A DNA stretch of 64,000 nt from Casuarina equisetifolia (Eukaryota; Streptophyta; Magnoliopsida; Fagales; Casuarinaceae): the NCBI GenBank assembly GCA_028551475.1, contig CM052360.1:3832501-3896500 (forward strand). Direction: 5' to 3'. The position numbers were made by a program, and so were the translations under genes. Shown in pieces: positions 13,171-25,496 of this stretch (position 1 is its first letter; each line of letters starts with the position of its first letter). The notes below the pieces were generated by a model. It searched no databases. It was not told the DNA's origin and saw nothing but the letters and a program-made list of their open reading frames with translations.

Positions 13171-16100
13171 TTCTGTCTGTTACTCTTGCAGTATATCTGC
13201 AGTTTTCTTGACTTGTATCACATCAATGTGCGCTTGAATTTTGTCTTCTGAAGTTCTTGTTCTTGGGTGTAGTTTCAGATGTGTAGGTGCTGTGATTGCT
13301 TACCGTATCTCTCACTTTCTGTGGATGAAAGATTGATTCCTTTGGATTTAGACGCTTACAAACTGATCTGGAGTACATAACTATTATCCAATATGAAATT
13401 TAAAAACAAAACCTATATCCTTTTCAGGTAGAAAATTAAGTTCTACAGACTTTTTTTGACTAAGGAAAAAGAGTAGATAAATTTTGGTCTTGTGCTAAAT
13501 TTATTGTCCTCAATTTATCACATGTGGGTTGACATTTCTGCTGCTGATTGGTGATATCATCTCCTGGATAACTTGCTTTCTTTACAGAATTTTAGAACCT
13601 TTAATATGTTGTTTACTTTTTTAATGGATTCCTTCTGAATTTATATCAACACTGCCTTTAACTGTGCAGAAGAGTCAGCGATACTGAAGCAACTTCATGA
13701 TCATAAAACAGAGAATTGGCCGGAAAGGGGTCCAACTGAAGGGGAGGAAAATGTGAGACCTATGCTGCTATCTGATTTTCTGTTTGTTACATTCACATAT
13801 TATATTCTTACTTGTAACCCGTGGATGGTATCATGATCATGTAGATTTTTGAGTTAGTAACCACTCTTCTTCATCTGGTTCCAGCATTCATGAAAATAGA
13901 GAAGGTTTCTATTCTTTGTTTTTCCTTTAAAACTCTTCTTGATTGTGCAGCCTAATTCTCATAGATATTACTTTGAGTTGAGTTCTTAGATTAGCACCAT
14001 AGATTATTTGATTATACATCCTGAAGTGAAGATCCTAGTCTTTTGACCCGGATTCACATTCCTTGAACGGATAATTTCATCCTATGATTTATTTTATTTT
14101 ATTGTAAAAATGATCTAACAAGGAAGCAGTATGTCTATTTGCAACTGATAATTGGATGATGTTGATTCAAAGTAATGCCTTTTTACTGCAGAGACACAAA
14201 AGCAAGAAGAAGTTATGGAGGAGATTATCTCAAAGAGCAAATTTTTTAAGGTAAACATTCTTTTTCATATTAATGAAAGTGCTTTGTCACTTAATGTGTG
14301 TTGTTTCCTTATTTGATTTTCACTTTACAATTTCTGCCAACCCCTTCCAGGCCCAAAAAGCAAAAGAGAAGGAGGAGAATGAACATTTGATGGAAGAGTT
14401 GGACAAAAACTTCACATCTTTAGTTCAGTCGGAGGCATTATTATCATTAACTGAACCAGGCAAGATGAATGCTTTGAAGGCCCTTGTAAACGGGAGCATC
14501 CCAAATGAGCAAAGGAAGAAGGATGAGCCATCTAGAACTGAAAAAACTGAAACTATTAATCAGGTATTGTCACCTGATGAAGTTCGTAAATTGTAATGTT
14601 TGTTCTGTAGTTACCTACTTTTTCTTTTTTGTGCTTCTCAACCCACCCTCGAAGGAAAAAAGCCAAAGAATCCCAAACACTGCAAAGAAAACAAATAGTC
14701 AGGTGAGGAAAGGAAGAAGGATGAGCCATCTAGAACTGAAAAATTGAAACTAGTAGTCAGGTATTGTCACCTGATGAAGTTTGTAAATTGCAATATTTGT
14801 TCTATAGTTACCTACTTCTTCAGTTTTTGCTCTTCTCAACCCACCCTCAAAGGAAAAAAGTCAGTAAGAATTCCAAACACTGCAAAGAGAAGAAATACCT
14901 CATGGCCCTACCTTGCTAAATCCCCAGCTTGGTGCAATAAACCACTATCCCAATGGATGGTGGCTTGAGTTCTCATGTTTGTCATTTTTTTCCATTTGTG
15001 ATGCGAGGAAATTATGTTTTGATACTTCCACCATTTTGAATGTTAAGTTTTTCTATCTTCAGGGTCAGCCCGATTCTTATGACAAACTTGTTAGAGAGAT
15101 GGGACTGGAATTGCGTGCCCGCCCCTCAGACAGGACAAAAACTCCTGAAGAAATTGCTCAGGAGGAGAGAGAGCGACTAGAGCGTTTGGAGGTATGAATG
15201 CTACACAATGAATCAAAATTGTGTCCTGTTTGCGTGATTGCAAGTGCATGGTTGCTAATAAATATGGTTTTCTGTTTTTAAAAGCGAGTTTACTACCTAC
15301 TTATTTGTTACTTGCATATAGCTTGACTAGGCTAAGATTGAGTTTCCCACTTTATGACTCTTGATATGGTTTATTTATTACATGTTTATAGAAAGATGTT
15401 GAGTGTGCAATATGCATGTGTTGGCACATTTTTCACCAAGCTATGAGGACGTGGGTCCTGTTTCATTGAGCTCTACATCTTTATCATTGAACAGAATGCT
15501 GCAATCTTGAAATTTATCATTGTTTTTGACTATAGGATATGGTAGAACGTGAATGCTTATGTTTTTGTATGATGCTCCACATGCTACGAAGAGAAATTTG
15601 TCAACAGGTGTGGCTCCTGTTTCATTGAGCTATACATCCTTATCATTAAAAAGAATGCTGTAATCTTGAAATGTGTTGTTGTTTCAACTCTATGATATGT
15701 TAGAACGTGAATGCTTATGAAGTTGTGTAATGTACCATATACCAGGAAGAGAGACAGAAGAGAATGCGTGCTCCTGATTATTCCAGTGATGAAGATGAAG
15801 TCCATGATGCTGAGAAACCATCTACCCAGGGCCTAAGACCCATATCGGGGGATGATCTAGGTGATTCCTTCTCGCTTGAAGAGCAACCAAGGGCCAAAAA
15901 GGGGTGGGTTGATGAGATTCTTGAGAGAGCGGATGAGAACAGTTCTGATAGTGAAGCTGGTGATTCAGAAAGTGCTGAAGATCAAGATGCTGAAGAAGGA
16001 TCTGATGAAGATAATGAGGAAGGCGAAAGCAACTTATCTTTGAAGGACTGGGAACAAAGTGATGATGATAATCTTGGAACAGATTTGGAAGATTATCAAG

Positions 16101-19100
16101 AAGGTGAAGGTGAAGAAGAAGAAGAAGAAGAAGAAGAAGAAGAAGAAGAAGAAGAAGAAGACTACTTTGACGACAACGATAGTGATGAGCAATTGATGGG
16201 GTCAAGGGACCAGAAAAAGGCAAAGAAAAATGCCACTGAAAGTAGTAAGGGAGACAAAGATACTTTAGGAGCCAAGAAAATAAAAGCAGATGGTAAAAAC
16301 CTTTCCATTCGATCAGAGCTTCCATACTTGATTGAAGCTCCAACGAGTTTTGAAGAGTTATCTGCATTGGTGGACAATTGCTCTAATAGTGAAATTGTTT
16401 TGATAATCAACCGGATTCGGGCAAGCAATGCAATCAAGCTTGCAGCAGAAAATCGAAAGAAAATGCAAGTATGACACTTTCAGACGCTCTTACCTGATAT
16501 GGATGTATTTTCACTGCTTTATTTTTGGTATTACTAACTTGGTTTTGCAAAATTGGTTAAGTTTCACATAGCTTGACTGAGCTTATACTATTCATAGGGT
16601 TGAGTCAAGTAAGGAACATATGAAATAATTTTACGTGGCCTATGTGCCCAGATATGAATATGCCTTTTTGGGGAAGTTTTTTATTGTTGTCTTTATGTTG
16701 AATTTTCTAAAATTCAGGGGAAACTTGATCTCTGTGCACTCGAATTGTACAAGGAAGCTGATAATAGAACAGCTTTTGATGCAAACTTGAATCAATCAAC
16801 ACAAGTTGGCATGTGGATGGGTCAGTTCGGTTTTTGATTTTTCTGGATGCTGAAAGTAGCCTTAGAAACATAGCTACTCTTGGAGCACTCAAAAATGCTG
16901 ATCTCTAGTCATTAACTTATATTAATTTATGATTTTCACGTACTTTCTAAAGCAATAAGCCTATTGGCTACAAAGACCTAATAGCTGACTATTTTCTTAC
17001 TATTTTCTAGCATAGTTTTGGTTATGTGTTAATATACATTCAGCAGGCGAGAACTTAGACTAGGTTGTTTTCTGTCACACATTTTCTGAGTATTAGCCAC
17101 GACCCTTGGTTTGTATTTATATATTACCTGTATTACCAAGATATTTCCATAGATATTTATGAGTCTTTCTGCTCTTTTGTAGGTATTTTATGGTGTACTA
17201 CTTCAGTATTTTGCCATCTTAGCAAGTAAAAAACCTTTAAACTTCGAGCTACTAAATTTTCTGGTGAAGCCATTGATGGAGATGAGTGTGGAGATTCCTT
17301 ACTTCGCTGCAATATGTGCTCGTCAGAGGATATTACGGACTCGATCACAACTTTGTGAGAGCATCAAAAACCCAGGTCATACTTTTATCAATTCATAGTC
17401 TAGTTTATTTTTTCAAATTCATTATTACAACTAAGTGTCTTTGACACACACAAACATGCAAATGCACGTGTTCTCTTATGCTTGTTCAGTATTTATACAT
17501 GGTTCAGTTATTTTTATTCTTGCAGAAATTAGCAGTTGGCCTTCTTTGAAGACATTGTTTCTTTTGAGGCTGTGGTCCATGATATTCCCTTGCTCTGACT
17601 TCCGTCATGCGGTCATGACGCCAGCAGTTCTGTTGATGTGTGAATATCTGATGCGCTGTCCTATTATTTCGGGTTGGGATGTTGCAGTTGGATCTTTCCT
17701 GTGCTCTATGCTTCTCTCTGTATGTATTTTCTAACACTATTCTCCATTTCCTCTTTTCTTCAGCTTCTACATTTCCCTGTTGGCATGTTTAAGAAGAATG
17801 TATATTGAAGAGTCTTTGATATGTATTTCAAGAGCCTTATCTCTTCAATCATATGTTTGTGATCTTTATGCAATTTTTTTTTCTTTCAAAAAAGCCTGGT
17901 AGTAAATGGATCCATAGAAGTCCCTGGAACATAGGTGACCATCAGGTCAACCCACATGAACTTATGATATTGGTATGACACAATATACATATATCCATTG
18001 GATTAGAAAATCAAAAGTTCTTCTTTTTCAGTTGGCCTAATGATCTATGAAAAGGAACTAGGTCTTGTAAAGAGTTGAGTTGATAAACCTCAGTTCCACA
18101 TGATGGTTTGGCTCCGGCCAAACACACTCCTATTTAGTTCGTGACCACAATGTCTAACAAGTTTGACTGGACCAGGTCAGAAGCAGCTCATTATTGAATG
18201 GCTGGTCCAGTAGGGGTTAAAACATATACTGTCAATGGAGTTTGACCGGACCAGATCATGAGCCGATAATGATTCGACTGGCTGATGAGAATTACCTCAA
18301 CATTTTGGTCATTGTTATGAGAATTACCATGAGTGCTTTTTTTAAACATCTGAGTGGCCATTACATGGTTCATAATCTATTTCTTTACATAATAAAATCA
18401 ATTTTAGTTGAGTTCTGTGGTAATCGAATTGTTATCTTCCTTATATATGCCTGCTACTTTCTTCATTAGCCGTTACTTAAGTGTTGAATGTTTAATCTAT
18501 TTAACTTGTCAATGCACGATTGGGCTTATATGTCATCACCTTTTGATCTGTTGCAATTTTGAGTTACTTGTTTAATTAATTCATTTTGCAGATCATCAGA
18601 GAATCTAAGAAGTTTTGTCCTGAAGCAATAATGTTTCTCCAGACTTTGCTGTTGGCGGCTACAAACAGGAAACAGTTATCATGTCAGGATTCTCAAGTAT
18701 GATTCCTTGATTTAAGTATTTGTGTTTTCGGTCATATTTTTCATATTAGAAGTTGCCTAATTGTTTTTATTGATCAAGTAATATTGTTTTTATTGATCAA
18801 GTAATGACTCAATAATCTTTCTTTTCTCGAGACTTTACCAGATGCTAGGCACTCTAATCCTAAATTTTCATGGATGTTTACTTTTGGGCAGTTTTATCAC
18901 CTTGTGGGATTTAAAGCACCCAGGCCAATTCTTTGCGTACAGAATTGTGAAGCTGAGATTAGTCCTCTGAATTTCGTTACAATAATGAACATGCCTGAGG
19001 ACTCTCCTATTTTCCACTCTGATAACTTCAGGTTGGTAACTGATGTGGTTTAATCCTACTTAATGCTACGATATGGTATAATCTTTTATGGCACAGGACT

Positions 19101-20069
19101 TGCTGATGCACTTGATATACCATATTGGTATATGGATGTTGTCCAGAGATTGAGTATTACTTTGTTAGTTTTTTATTTTTTGACTCCTAGTTGACTAGAA
19201 GCTGTTTTGTGACTGGACCTCGACAATTTCTCCATCTAGATTGGCGCAGTGATATAAAGTTTGCATTTTTTTTTTAATGACTTCTATAGATATATTTATA
19301 ATTCTTGGATAATTATAGGTCGAAATTTCAGTTGCAGTGTTACATCTCTTCTAAATAGTTTCCCAAAAATTTGTGTTTGTCAAGAATTTTGCCACCGATG
19401 AATTTGTTTTCAAAATTTGCAGGGCAAGTGTGTTGCTCACTGTTGTTGAAACCCTATATGGATATGTAAACACATATGAAGGATTGAGCTCCTTTCCTGA
19501 AATGTTCTCGCCAATTTCAATGTTGTTACTTGAAGTGGCAGAGCAGGAAAACATGCCACATGTGTTGCAAGGCGAATTTAGAGATGTTGCTCAACTCATC
19601 AAGACAAAAGCAGAGGAACATTTCATGCAACGGCGACCACTTCAAATGCGGAAGCAGAAGCCGGTGCCTATCAAATTACTGAATCCGAAGTTTGAGGAGA
19701 AGTAATTAGCTCTTTTCACCTTTGCCCATATATTAGTCTTTTGTTGTGTTGGATAATGTCTTGTAGTGGGTGCTTGAGCCTATCTTTAAATGTCTGTATT
19801 GATGCAGCTTTGTGAAGGGTCGAGATTACGATCCAGATCGTGAACGGTGTGAGAGGAGAAAGTTGAAGAAGCTTCTTAAGAGTGAAGCTAAAGGGGCAGC
19901 TCGTGAATTGCGAAAAGATAATTCCTTCTTGTTTGAGGTGAAGGAAAAAGAAAAGAGACGACTGGAAGAAGAAAGAGCGGAAAAGTATGGGAAGGCTTTA
20001 GCTTTCCTTCAAGAGCAAGAAAGTGCTTTTAAATCTGGGCAACTTGGAAAGGGCAGGAAGAGGAGATAA
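11518..20069 (+). CDS. NOP14: Nucleolar protein 14 (NOP14), 14 exons, 956 residues
   Basis: NOP14 is part of the small-subunit processome and is needed for 18S rRNA maturation and 40S assembly in the nucleolus. Exons: 11518–11742, 11872–12006, 12719–12851, 13670–13752, 14194–14250, 14351–14563, 15063–15191, 15746–16468, 17183–17375, 17526–17719, 18592–18696, 18892–19031, 19423–19701, 19808–20069. They join in frame to a length typical of plant NOP14. Visible marks: basic N-terminus with NPFETIWSRRKFDILGKKRK; SVFLDKRIGEQNE; an acidic region with a poly-Glu tract in exon 8; RASNAIKLAAENRKKMQ joined to VFYGVLLQYFA; EIPYFAAICARQRILRTR; and a Lys/Arg-rich C-terminus ending GKGRKRR. Oddities: intron 1 has a GC donor and no in-frame stop; the exon 5 acceptor must lie 2 bases downstream of the first AG to keep frame; and part of exon 6 is duplicated in the next intron. 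Confidence 0.93.
13139..13171. repeat. (TC)n microsatellite in NOP14 intron 3
   Basis: An almost pure CT tract with one G interruption, inside the intron between exons 3 and 4 of NOP14. It lies far from the splice sites, so there is no sign that it affects splicing. Confidence 0.95.
14508..14895 (+). repeat. ~195-bp tandem duplication of NOP14 exon 6 tail plus intron
   Basis: The segment from ~14508 (AAAGGAAGAAGGATGAGCCA) to ~14700 recurs from ~14706 to ~14895. The copied part is the last ~55 bases of exon 6, its donor (CAG|GTATTGTCACC) and the start of the intron. The second copy has lost bases in the exon part, so its frame is broken (it runs to a TGA after LELKN). Normal splicing from 14563 to 15063 skips it. 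A second CAG|GTATTG donor is still present at about 14758–14766. Confidence 0.88.
16112..16161 (+). repeat. (GAA)n repeat encoding poly-Glu in NOP14
   Basis: Sixteen or so GAA codons in a row inside exon 8 encode a glutamate run in the acidic domain. Such tracts vary in length between relatives. The matching leucine-rich frame on the minus strand is an artefact of the repeat. Confidence 0.95.
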
Positions 20070-20159
20070 AGCCAACCTTTGCAGGTAGCATTTCGTGTGT
20101 ACATTGTGGCATTAATTATTATGTCACCTTGTTGTAGCCTTGGAAAATTTTGATATTTG

Positions 20160-21297
20160 GTGCCACTGAGTTGACGCCTGGAATTTGAATTAGAGGCTCA
20201 ATTTTAATGCACCGTGTTAACGTTATTAATGTTTTAATATTCTTCTACACAGTCAACCAATTCAAAGCAGGCGAAGCTTTGTAAACTGCTGTATTTTCCC
20301 GAGATACAACGTCCAATTTCACAAGATTGGCATATCACGTCAATTTGATTGAGGAAGGAGGAAAAAAAAAAAAAAAAAAAAGAGGTTTTGGAACATAAAG
20401 AAGGAAAAAGAAACAGCCGAAGTAGCCATACAGAGGGGGTTGCATGAGAAAAAAAGAAAAAAAACAAAGTCAGTCTCCCTTGGAAACGCGGAACGGAAAG
20501 AGATCGAGGAATCAATTATGTATTAATCGAACGATTATAAAGAAATTCAAATCAAGCATAATGTTGCGAACAATAATGAAGAAGAAAATGGAGTGCAAGT
20601 GCACTAGTTCAAATTGAAGAGTTTTGATGAAGTTATTGTAGATCAAATGACAATTGTTGGAGCCTTTTGTTTGGGAACAAGCCAAGAGTTTCTTTACGAG
20701 ACTGAACATGAGCTATCAGAGTTTAAATGCAATAGAAAACTTGGGACATTGCTTAGATTTTGTTGGTGGCTCAGAACAGTTCGTGGGGCTACTTCATGGT
20801 TTTGGTCAATCAAGCAGAAGATATCAAGGGATATAACAATATTGGCTGCACATTTGGGGTGCTTAAAAAAAGTGCAAAGTATATCTCAATAGCACAAATG
20901 GTGTAAAAAATCAGGAAAAAAAAATGACAGTGAGATGTAATATCTGTAATTAAAGAAAGAATTTGAACAGTAATTGGATGTTTAAGTTATCTAAAGAACA
21001 ATAAAACTCCCAGATTTACAGACATGGTGAAACGATTTGTAACATTTTGTTCCCATTCTATACCATTGTGTAAGGCAACGTCAATACCAACCAATTTGAT
21101 TCTTTTGAGGTTTAAACAAAATAGTCAATTTTCTAAAATACCTTGAAGACAAGTATAAGTATGTTTCAATTAACTTTGCCCATACATTTTAAAGATCCTC
21201 AAAATGCTCCACCAAAGTAGGGAAAAAGAACAAAAAGTTAAAAAGTGTTAATTGACATGGAAGACAGAAACAGAACCATAATCTTCTTTCAGCAGGT
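20160..21297. repeat. Start of the duplicated-module array
   Basis: About 90 bases after the NOP14 stop, sequence begins that recurs later in the window. The stretch at 20190–20290 (CACCGTGTTAAC and following) matches 30090–30140 and 44665–44750. The stretch at 20560–20720 matches 41290–41450, both containing 'GAAGAAGAAAAT', 'AGTGCA' and 'AGTTTCTTTACGA'. A short frame at 20614–20889 is not conserved between copies, so it is not counted as a gene. The left edge of the array therefore sits immediately beside NOP14. Confidence 0.75.
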
Positions 21298-21549
21298 CTA
21301 ATTACTGCGCAAGTGACGGAAGTAGGACTCTGGGTCTTCTTCAAAGTCATCCCTGAAAATACGATTGCTCCTTCCGGGAGCTTTCATCGTTTTCCTGTTA
21401 TTCGTACTTTCTGAGAATAACAGAGCAGCGGATACGGCAAACAGACCTATCCCAACGACACCAACAGCAATTAACACACCTCTCTTAAATGTATCAGACT
21501 TGACCTCCGCCGACTTGGTGTTTAGATTGTTGTTGTTGCTGCTATCCAT
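21298..21549 (-). CDS. Small single-pass membrane protein, PGR/YF-motif family (copy 1)
   Basis: An 83-residue protein I cannot name. Residues 1–22 are polar (Asn-rich) and basic. Residues 24–45 (GVLIAVGVVGIGLFAVSAAL…) form one hydrophobic, Gly/Val-rich span fit for a membrane helix. The tail carries the family signature: TMKAPGR (54–60), then IFRDDF (64–69), EDP (71–73), YFRHLR (76–81). The ATG lies in a well-conserved context (CACAATGGATAGC) shared with the copies at 30.5 and 45.0 kb. It is head-to-head with CYP749A copy 1, 1,118 bp apart. Four other ORFs and one remnant in the window share the signature, so it is very likely a real protein. Function unknown; with one helix and no signal cleavage site it may be a small tail-anchored or organelle membrane protein. 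Confidence 0.75.
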   Translation of the reverse strand: MDSSNNNNLNTKSAEVKSDTFKRGVLIAVGVVGIGLFAVSAALLFSESTNNRKTMKAPGRSNRIFRDDFEEDPESYFRHLRSN

Positions 21550-22667
21550 TGTGACTCCAGTGCTCCTGTGTTTGATAATATAATCTTCTTCTTTGAACTA
21601 TGAGAGATTACAGCATCCTCACGGAGTATTTGTACTACAAGATCCTCAATTTCTTGGAATTCGAAAAGTCACGTAGAATTTAATTTTATCCCGGAGTTTT
21701 GCTTAATGGAGTGCTTTGGTCAATCTTTGCTGTAGTTTTCAATTTCACGTCCAACGAAGCGACGTTCGGGAGGGAAATGTTTTCGAGTGGTTGCATGGGA
21801 GAAAAATTAATTTTCCTATGTCCTGTCCGCTTAAACTTTTATTTAGGTCAAGAGGACTTGACTCCTTTGTCTACCAAAGAACTTGAAGCTGAACTTGGTT
21901 GTTTAAGTAGGCATATCGTATTAAGGATTAGTTTGAAAAATATAATATCGCAGAAAAATATGAGCCTTTATTTCATATTAAAAGTGAAAGAATTAATTCT
22001 TAATTTTATAAGTGATAATTTTTTTTTTACTTATTATCTTAATTTTTTAAAATGAACTATCATATTATAACAATCTATAAATAGAAACTTCTTAAACAAC
22101 TGCTTTAAAATGACAAGAACACAAACTACATGGGAAAGGTCTCCCTTACTGAATTTCTGTAGAAACCAAAACTTATTACATACTTTGATTATAATATTTG
22201 TGGAGAACGTTTCCAGATGTCTGTTTCCACCTACACTATCATCATGCATAAGATTGCGACCTTTCTAGGTGGCCGTATGGTATTGGACAAATTAAACAGT
22301 TTCGGCCACGCAATTTGAAAGCAACAATGCCCAGGCATAAGTTAGTCACAAAGACCATTACCACTATGGTCTCCATGGAAAAAGTTAAAAGCAAAGGCTC
22401 TGGACTTTGTACCAAACAACCATGTGGATACATAAAACTAACTTTCTTCGTTGTGAATTATGAAGAGTGGAGCTGCCGTCTAGTTTCCGTAGCCGGACCC
22501 GAGAAACCAAGATTCCTAAAACGTGTCTTCCTCAATACTGTAGAAAAGTAAACCCTATAGCCAACCAGCGAATAACAACTCCAAAATCGTCTCCCTTGGG
22601 TGATTTAAGAGCATTCAGTCAATGAAGAAAACTGTATTCTGAACTTCCAAAAAGCTTTCCCGGAAAG
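21550..22667. promoter_or_regulatory. Shared head-to-head intergenic region, copy 1
   Basis: The divergent small-protein and P450 genes share this 1.1-kb interval, and a related one recurs at 45236–46454. Conserved blocks include 'AGTCACGTAGAATTTAATTT' (21667), 'TTCACGTCCAACGAAGCGAC' (21744) and a long block next to the P450 start. The ACGT cores resemble bZIP-type sites, but that is only a motif match. A conserved frame reading VRLNFYLGQEDLTP occurs in each copy; I treat it as carried along by duplication. Confidence 0.4.
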
Positions 22668-24644
22668 ATGAACAAAGGTATAGATGCTGGTGGAATCCTT
22701 GTTCTGTGTCTTTCAAGCTGTGTGTGTTTGTACTTCCTGTTGGCTCTCATACGCAGCCTTCGCAAACTATGGTGGGCTCCTATTAGCATACAACATCAAA
22801 TGGGTTCACAGGGAATCAGAGGTCCTCCCTACAGATTCATTCGTGGAAACACCAAGGAGATTTGAATTTGCAAAAGGAAGCCATGAGCAGACCCATGGAT
22901 TTATCACATGAAATCTTGCCCAAAGTTCACCCACATATTAACTTATGGGTCAATACATATGGTAACAAATCTTTCAACAAAGTTTTAAAAATTTCAGTTG
23001 CAAGTAAAAACTTCACAAGTCAGGTCACTTTTTCTTTTACTCGTTTTTTATCTGATGCAGGGAAGATTTTTCTTCAATGGCTTGGACCTAGAGCAGAATT
23101 GGTTGTTACAGACCCACAGCTTATCAAGGACATACTGAACAATAAAGACAATGCTTACCCAAAGCAAAAGCCTCAAGCCTATGCCAAAAAGCTATTAGGA
23201 GATGGGCTCGTGACATCTGAAGGTGAAAAATGGGCAAAGATGCGGAAATTGGCCAATTTTGCCTTCCATGCTGAGAGGCTGAAGGTAAGCTCTTTGTGTT
23301 ACTAATTAAACCACTGCAAATGCATTCATGGTCATAGCAGAAGGGGCGGAATACTGGTAAATTGTTGCGAATGGTGAGAAGGTATTTCTTTTTCCAGAAT
23401 ATGATTCCTGCGATGATTACTAGTACAGAGATGATGCTTGAAAGATGGAAACAACATGAAGGGAAAGAGGTTGAGGTTTCTGAAGAATTTACTGAGTTGA
23501 CATCAGAAGTGATCTCCAGGACAGCTTTTGGCAGCAGTTACATGGAGGGGAAGAGTATTTTTCAGATGCTGACGAAATTAGGTGTGATGCAAGCTAGAAA
23601 TCTTTATAAATTCAGAATTCCTATCATCAAGTAAGTCAATAAATCTAAAACCAAAATATAGACCTACTTTTCAAATCTTGTAAACTTGCTATTTCTAGTT
23701 CTGATACTCTCTAATGATCCCTTGATTTTACAGTAAAATTTATAAAAACGACGATGAAATTGAATCAGAAAAACTTGAAAAAGGACTTCGCGACTCCATA
23801 GTAGAGATAATTAAGAAAAGAGAGGAGGAAGTGATGGCTGGAGAGGTAGGCAGCTTTGGGGATGATTTTCTGGGGCTACTTGTGAAGGCACATCATGATC
23901 CCGATGCTAACCAAAGAATTTCAGTAGAAGATCTGGTGGATGAGTGCAAGACATTTTACGTTGCTGGACAAGAAACCACAAAAACTTTGCTTGCGTGGAC
24001 TGTATTTCTTCTAGCAATCCACACAGATTGGCAAGATGAAGCAAGAAGGGAGGTGCTAAATTTATTTGGTCAACAAAATCCAACACCGGATGGCATCTCA
24101 AGACTCAAAATCGTAAGACAGCCACAGACTCAAATTACTCGTGTGAATAAGGGATATATATCTAGTTCTATAACATGGATTAAATTATTGATTTGGTAAC
24201 ACTCTTTCCGTGCAGATGAACATGATTATCAATGAGTCCTTCAGATTATATCCTCCTGTACTTCCAATAGTAAGAAAAGTTGATAGAAGAGTCAGACTGG
24301 GAAAGCTCATTCTTCCAGCTAATCTAACATTGCGCATCCCAACTTTGGCACTGCACCATGACCCTCAAATATGGGGAGAAGACGTGCATCTTTTCAAGCC
24401 AGAGAGGTTCTCTGAAGGGCTGGTCAAGGCTACTGGCAACAACCAAGCCGCTTATCTTCCTTTTGGCATGGGACCTCGAAATTGTGTTGGCTCAAACTTC
24501 GCATCCATCGAAGCAAAGGTTGCTCTTTCAATGAGTCTACAACGCTTCACGTTCAAGCTGTCCCCAGCCTATGTCCACTTCCCTACTCAGGTTCTTACCC
24601 TTCTCCCTCGACATGGAATTCAAGTAATATTGCAGTCACTATAA
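22668..24644 (+). pseudogene. CYP749A-like cytochrome P450, copy 1 (one frameshift)
   Basis: Five exons: 22668–22961, 23061–23284, 23398–23630, 23734–24112, 24216–24644, with borders identical to the intact copy at 57301. The protein has an N-terminal membrane anchor, the PPYRFIRGNTKEI hinge, the I-helix AGQETT, the ExxR helix ESFR, and the heme loop PFGMGPRNCVG with its Cys ligand. One T is missing from a T run at about 22860 (GGAGATTTG against GGAGATTTTG in copies 2 and 3). The frame ends right after NTKEI; everything downstream is open. CYP749A belongs to the CYP72 clan of ER-bound monooxygenases; its substrate is unknown to me. Either a young pseudogene or an assembly error at a homopolymer. 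Confidence 0.85.
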
Positions 24645-25418
24645 AGACCGCAATTCGCAATATAACATGCATTTTGTCACCTTGTGCACTGGACATTGAG
24701 ACATAAAATCGTCGGACGTACCAAAACAAAGACTAGTGTGTTGATTAATAACGAGTGACTGGATGGTAGATTTGGGCCTTCCAAGTACCACAAGATAGGG
24801 TTGATCTAGACCATTGGTCATGTTTAAATTAAAGATCAATAAAAAAAGTAAACAAGATAAATATTGCATGATAGCATAGACTAGTTCGTTTCCCACAACT
24901 CTACTAGTGAATTTTGTGATAGCAAAATGCATTTGGAATCACTTAATCAACTAATTTAGTTGTAAGTTATAGAGCTCCAATCTTAAGAGTTTGGGTTTAA
25001 TACCCCATGTTTGTGAGTTGGGTGTATGCATGATAATATTAAAAAGATATGCATTTAGAGATGTTATTAAATACATAATTGCCTTTCAACATATACAACT
25101 TTTGAGTGACTTTGTTGTGGCTAAATCTTTAGTTTATAGAGCTAAAAGCCTATAATAAACATACAAATAAACACAATACATGGATTGTAAGTTTAATCCA
25201 CATATTGCTTGAAAAACCTTGTTAACTCACCCTTGGGTGGCTTCTCTATTGAATTAAGCCATTCTTTCTATTGTCAATTTATTGTTAGTTCAAAGTCATA
25301 AAGTAATGAGATGTGATTTTTTTTAATATTTAAAAAGAGTTTCTAGTAGACTCCTTACTAATATAAAACACCAACTCTACACAACTTAACATACCCCTTA
25401 CAACATGGATTCTACATT
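24645..25418. repeat. Conserved region downstream of P450 copy 1
   Basis: 3' flank shared with copy 2 (48437–49395) and copy 3 (59282–60195). Examples are the block around AAAACAAAGACTAGTGTGTT and 'TTTCTAGTAGACTCCTTACT'. It has no ORF that is conserved between copies. It ends at ~25418, where copy 1 departs from the others. Confidence 0.8.
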
Positions 25419-25496
25419 AATAATATATGTATCACTTAAGTCTCTTGTGCATTGTGTGTACCTAATAATAAACAAATATACCTTGAAACCCTTCGA

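Noticed and set aside
15822..16367. 181-residue minus-strand ORF rich in leucine
   Set aside because: It is the antisense of NOP14 exon 8; the leucine run is the GAA repeat read backwards.
16718..16837. Possible extra NOP14 exon reading GKLDLCALELYKEADN
   Set aside because: It follows an AG but runs to a stop without a usable donor. Splicing exon 8 directly to 17183 gives the expected RKKMQ–VFYGVLLQYF join.
20614..20889. 92-residue ORF after NOP14
   Set aside because: The paralogous segment at 41.3 kb has no matching frame, so it is not conserved as a protein.
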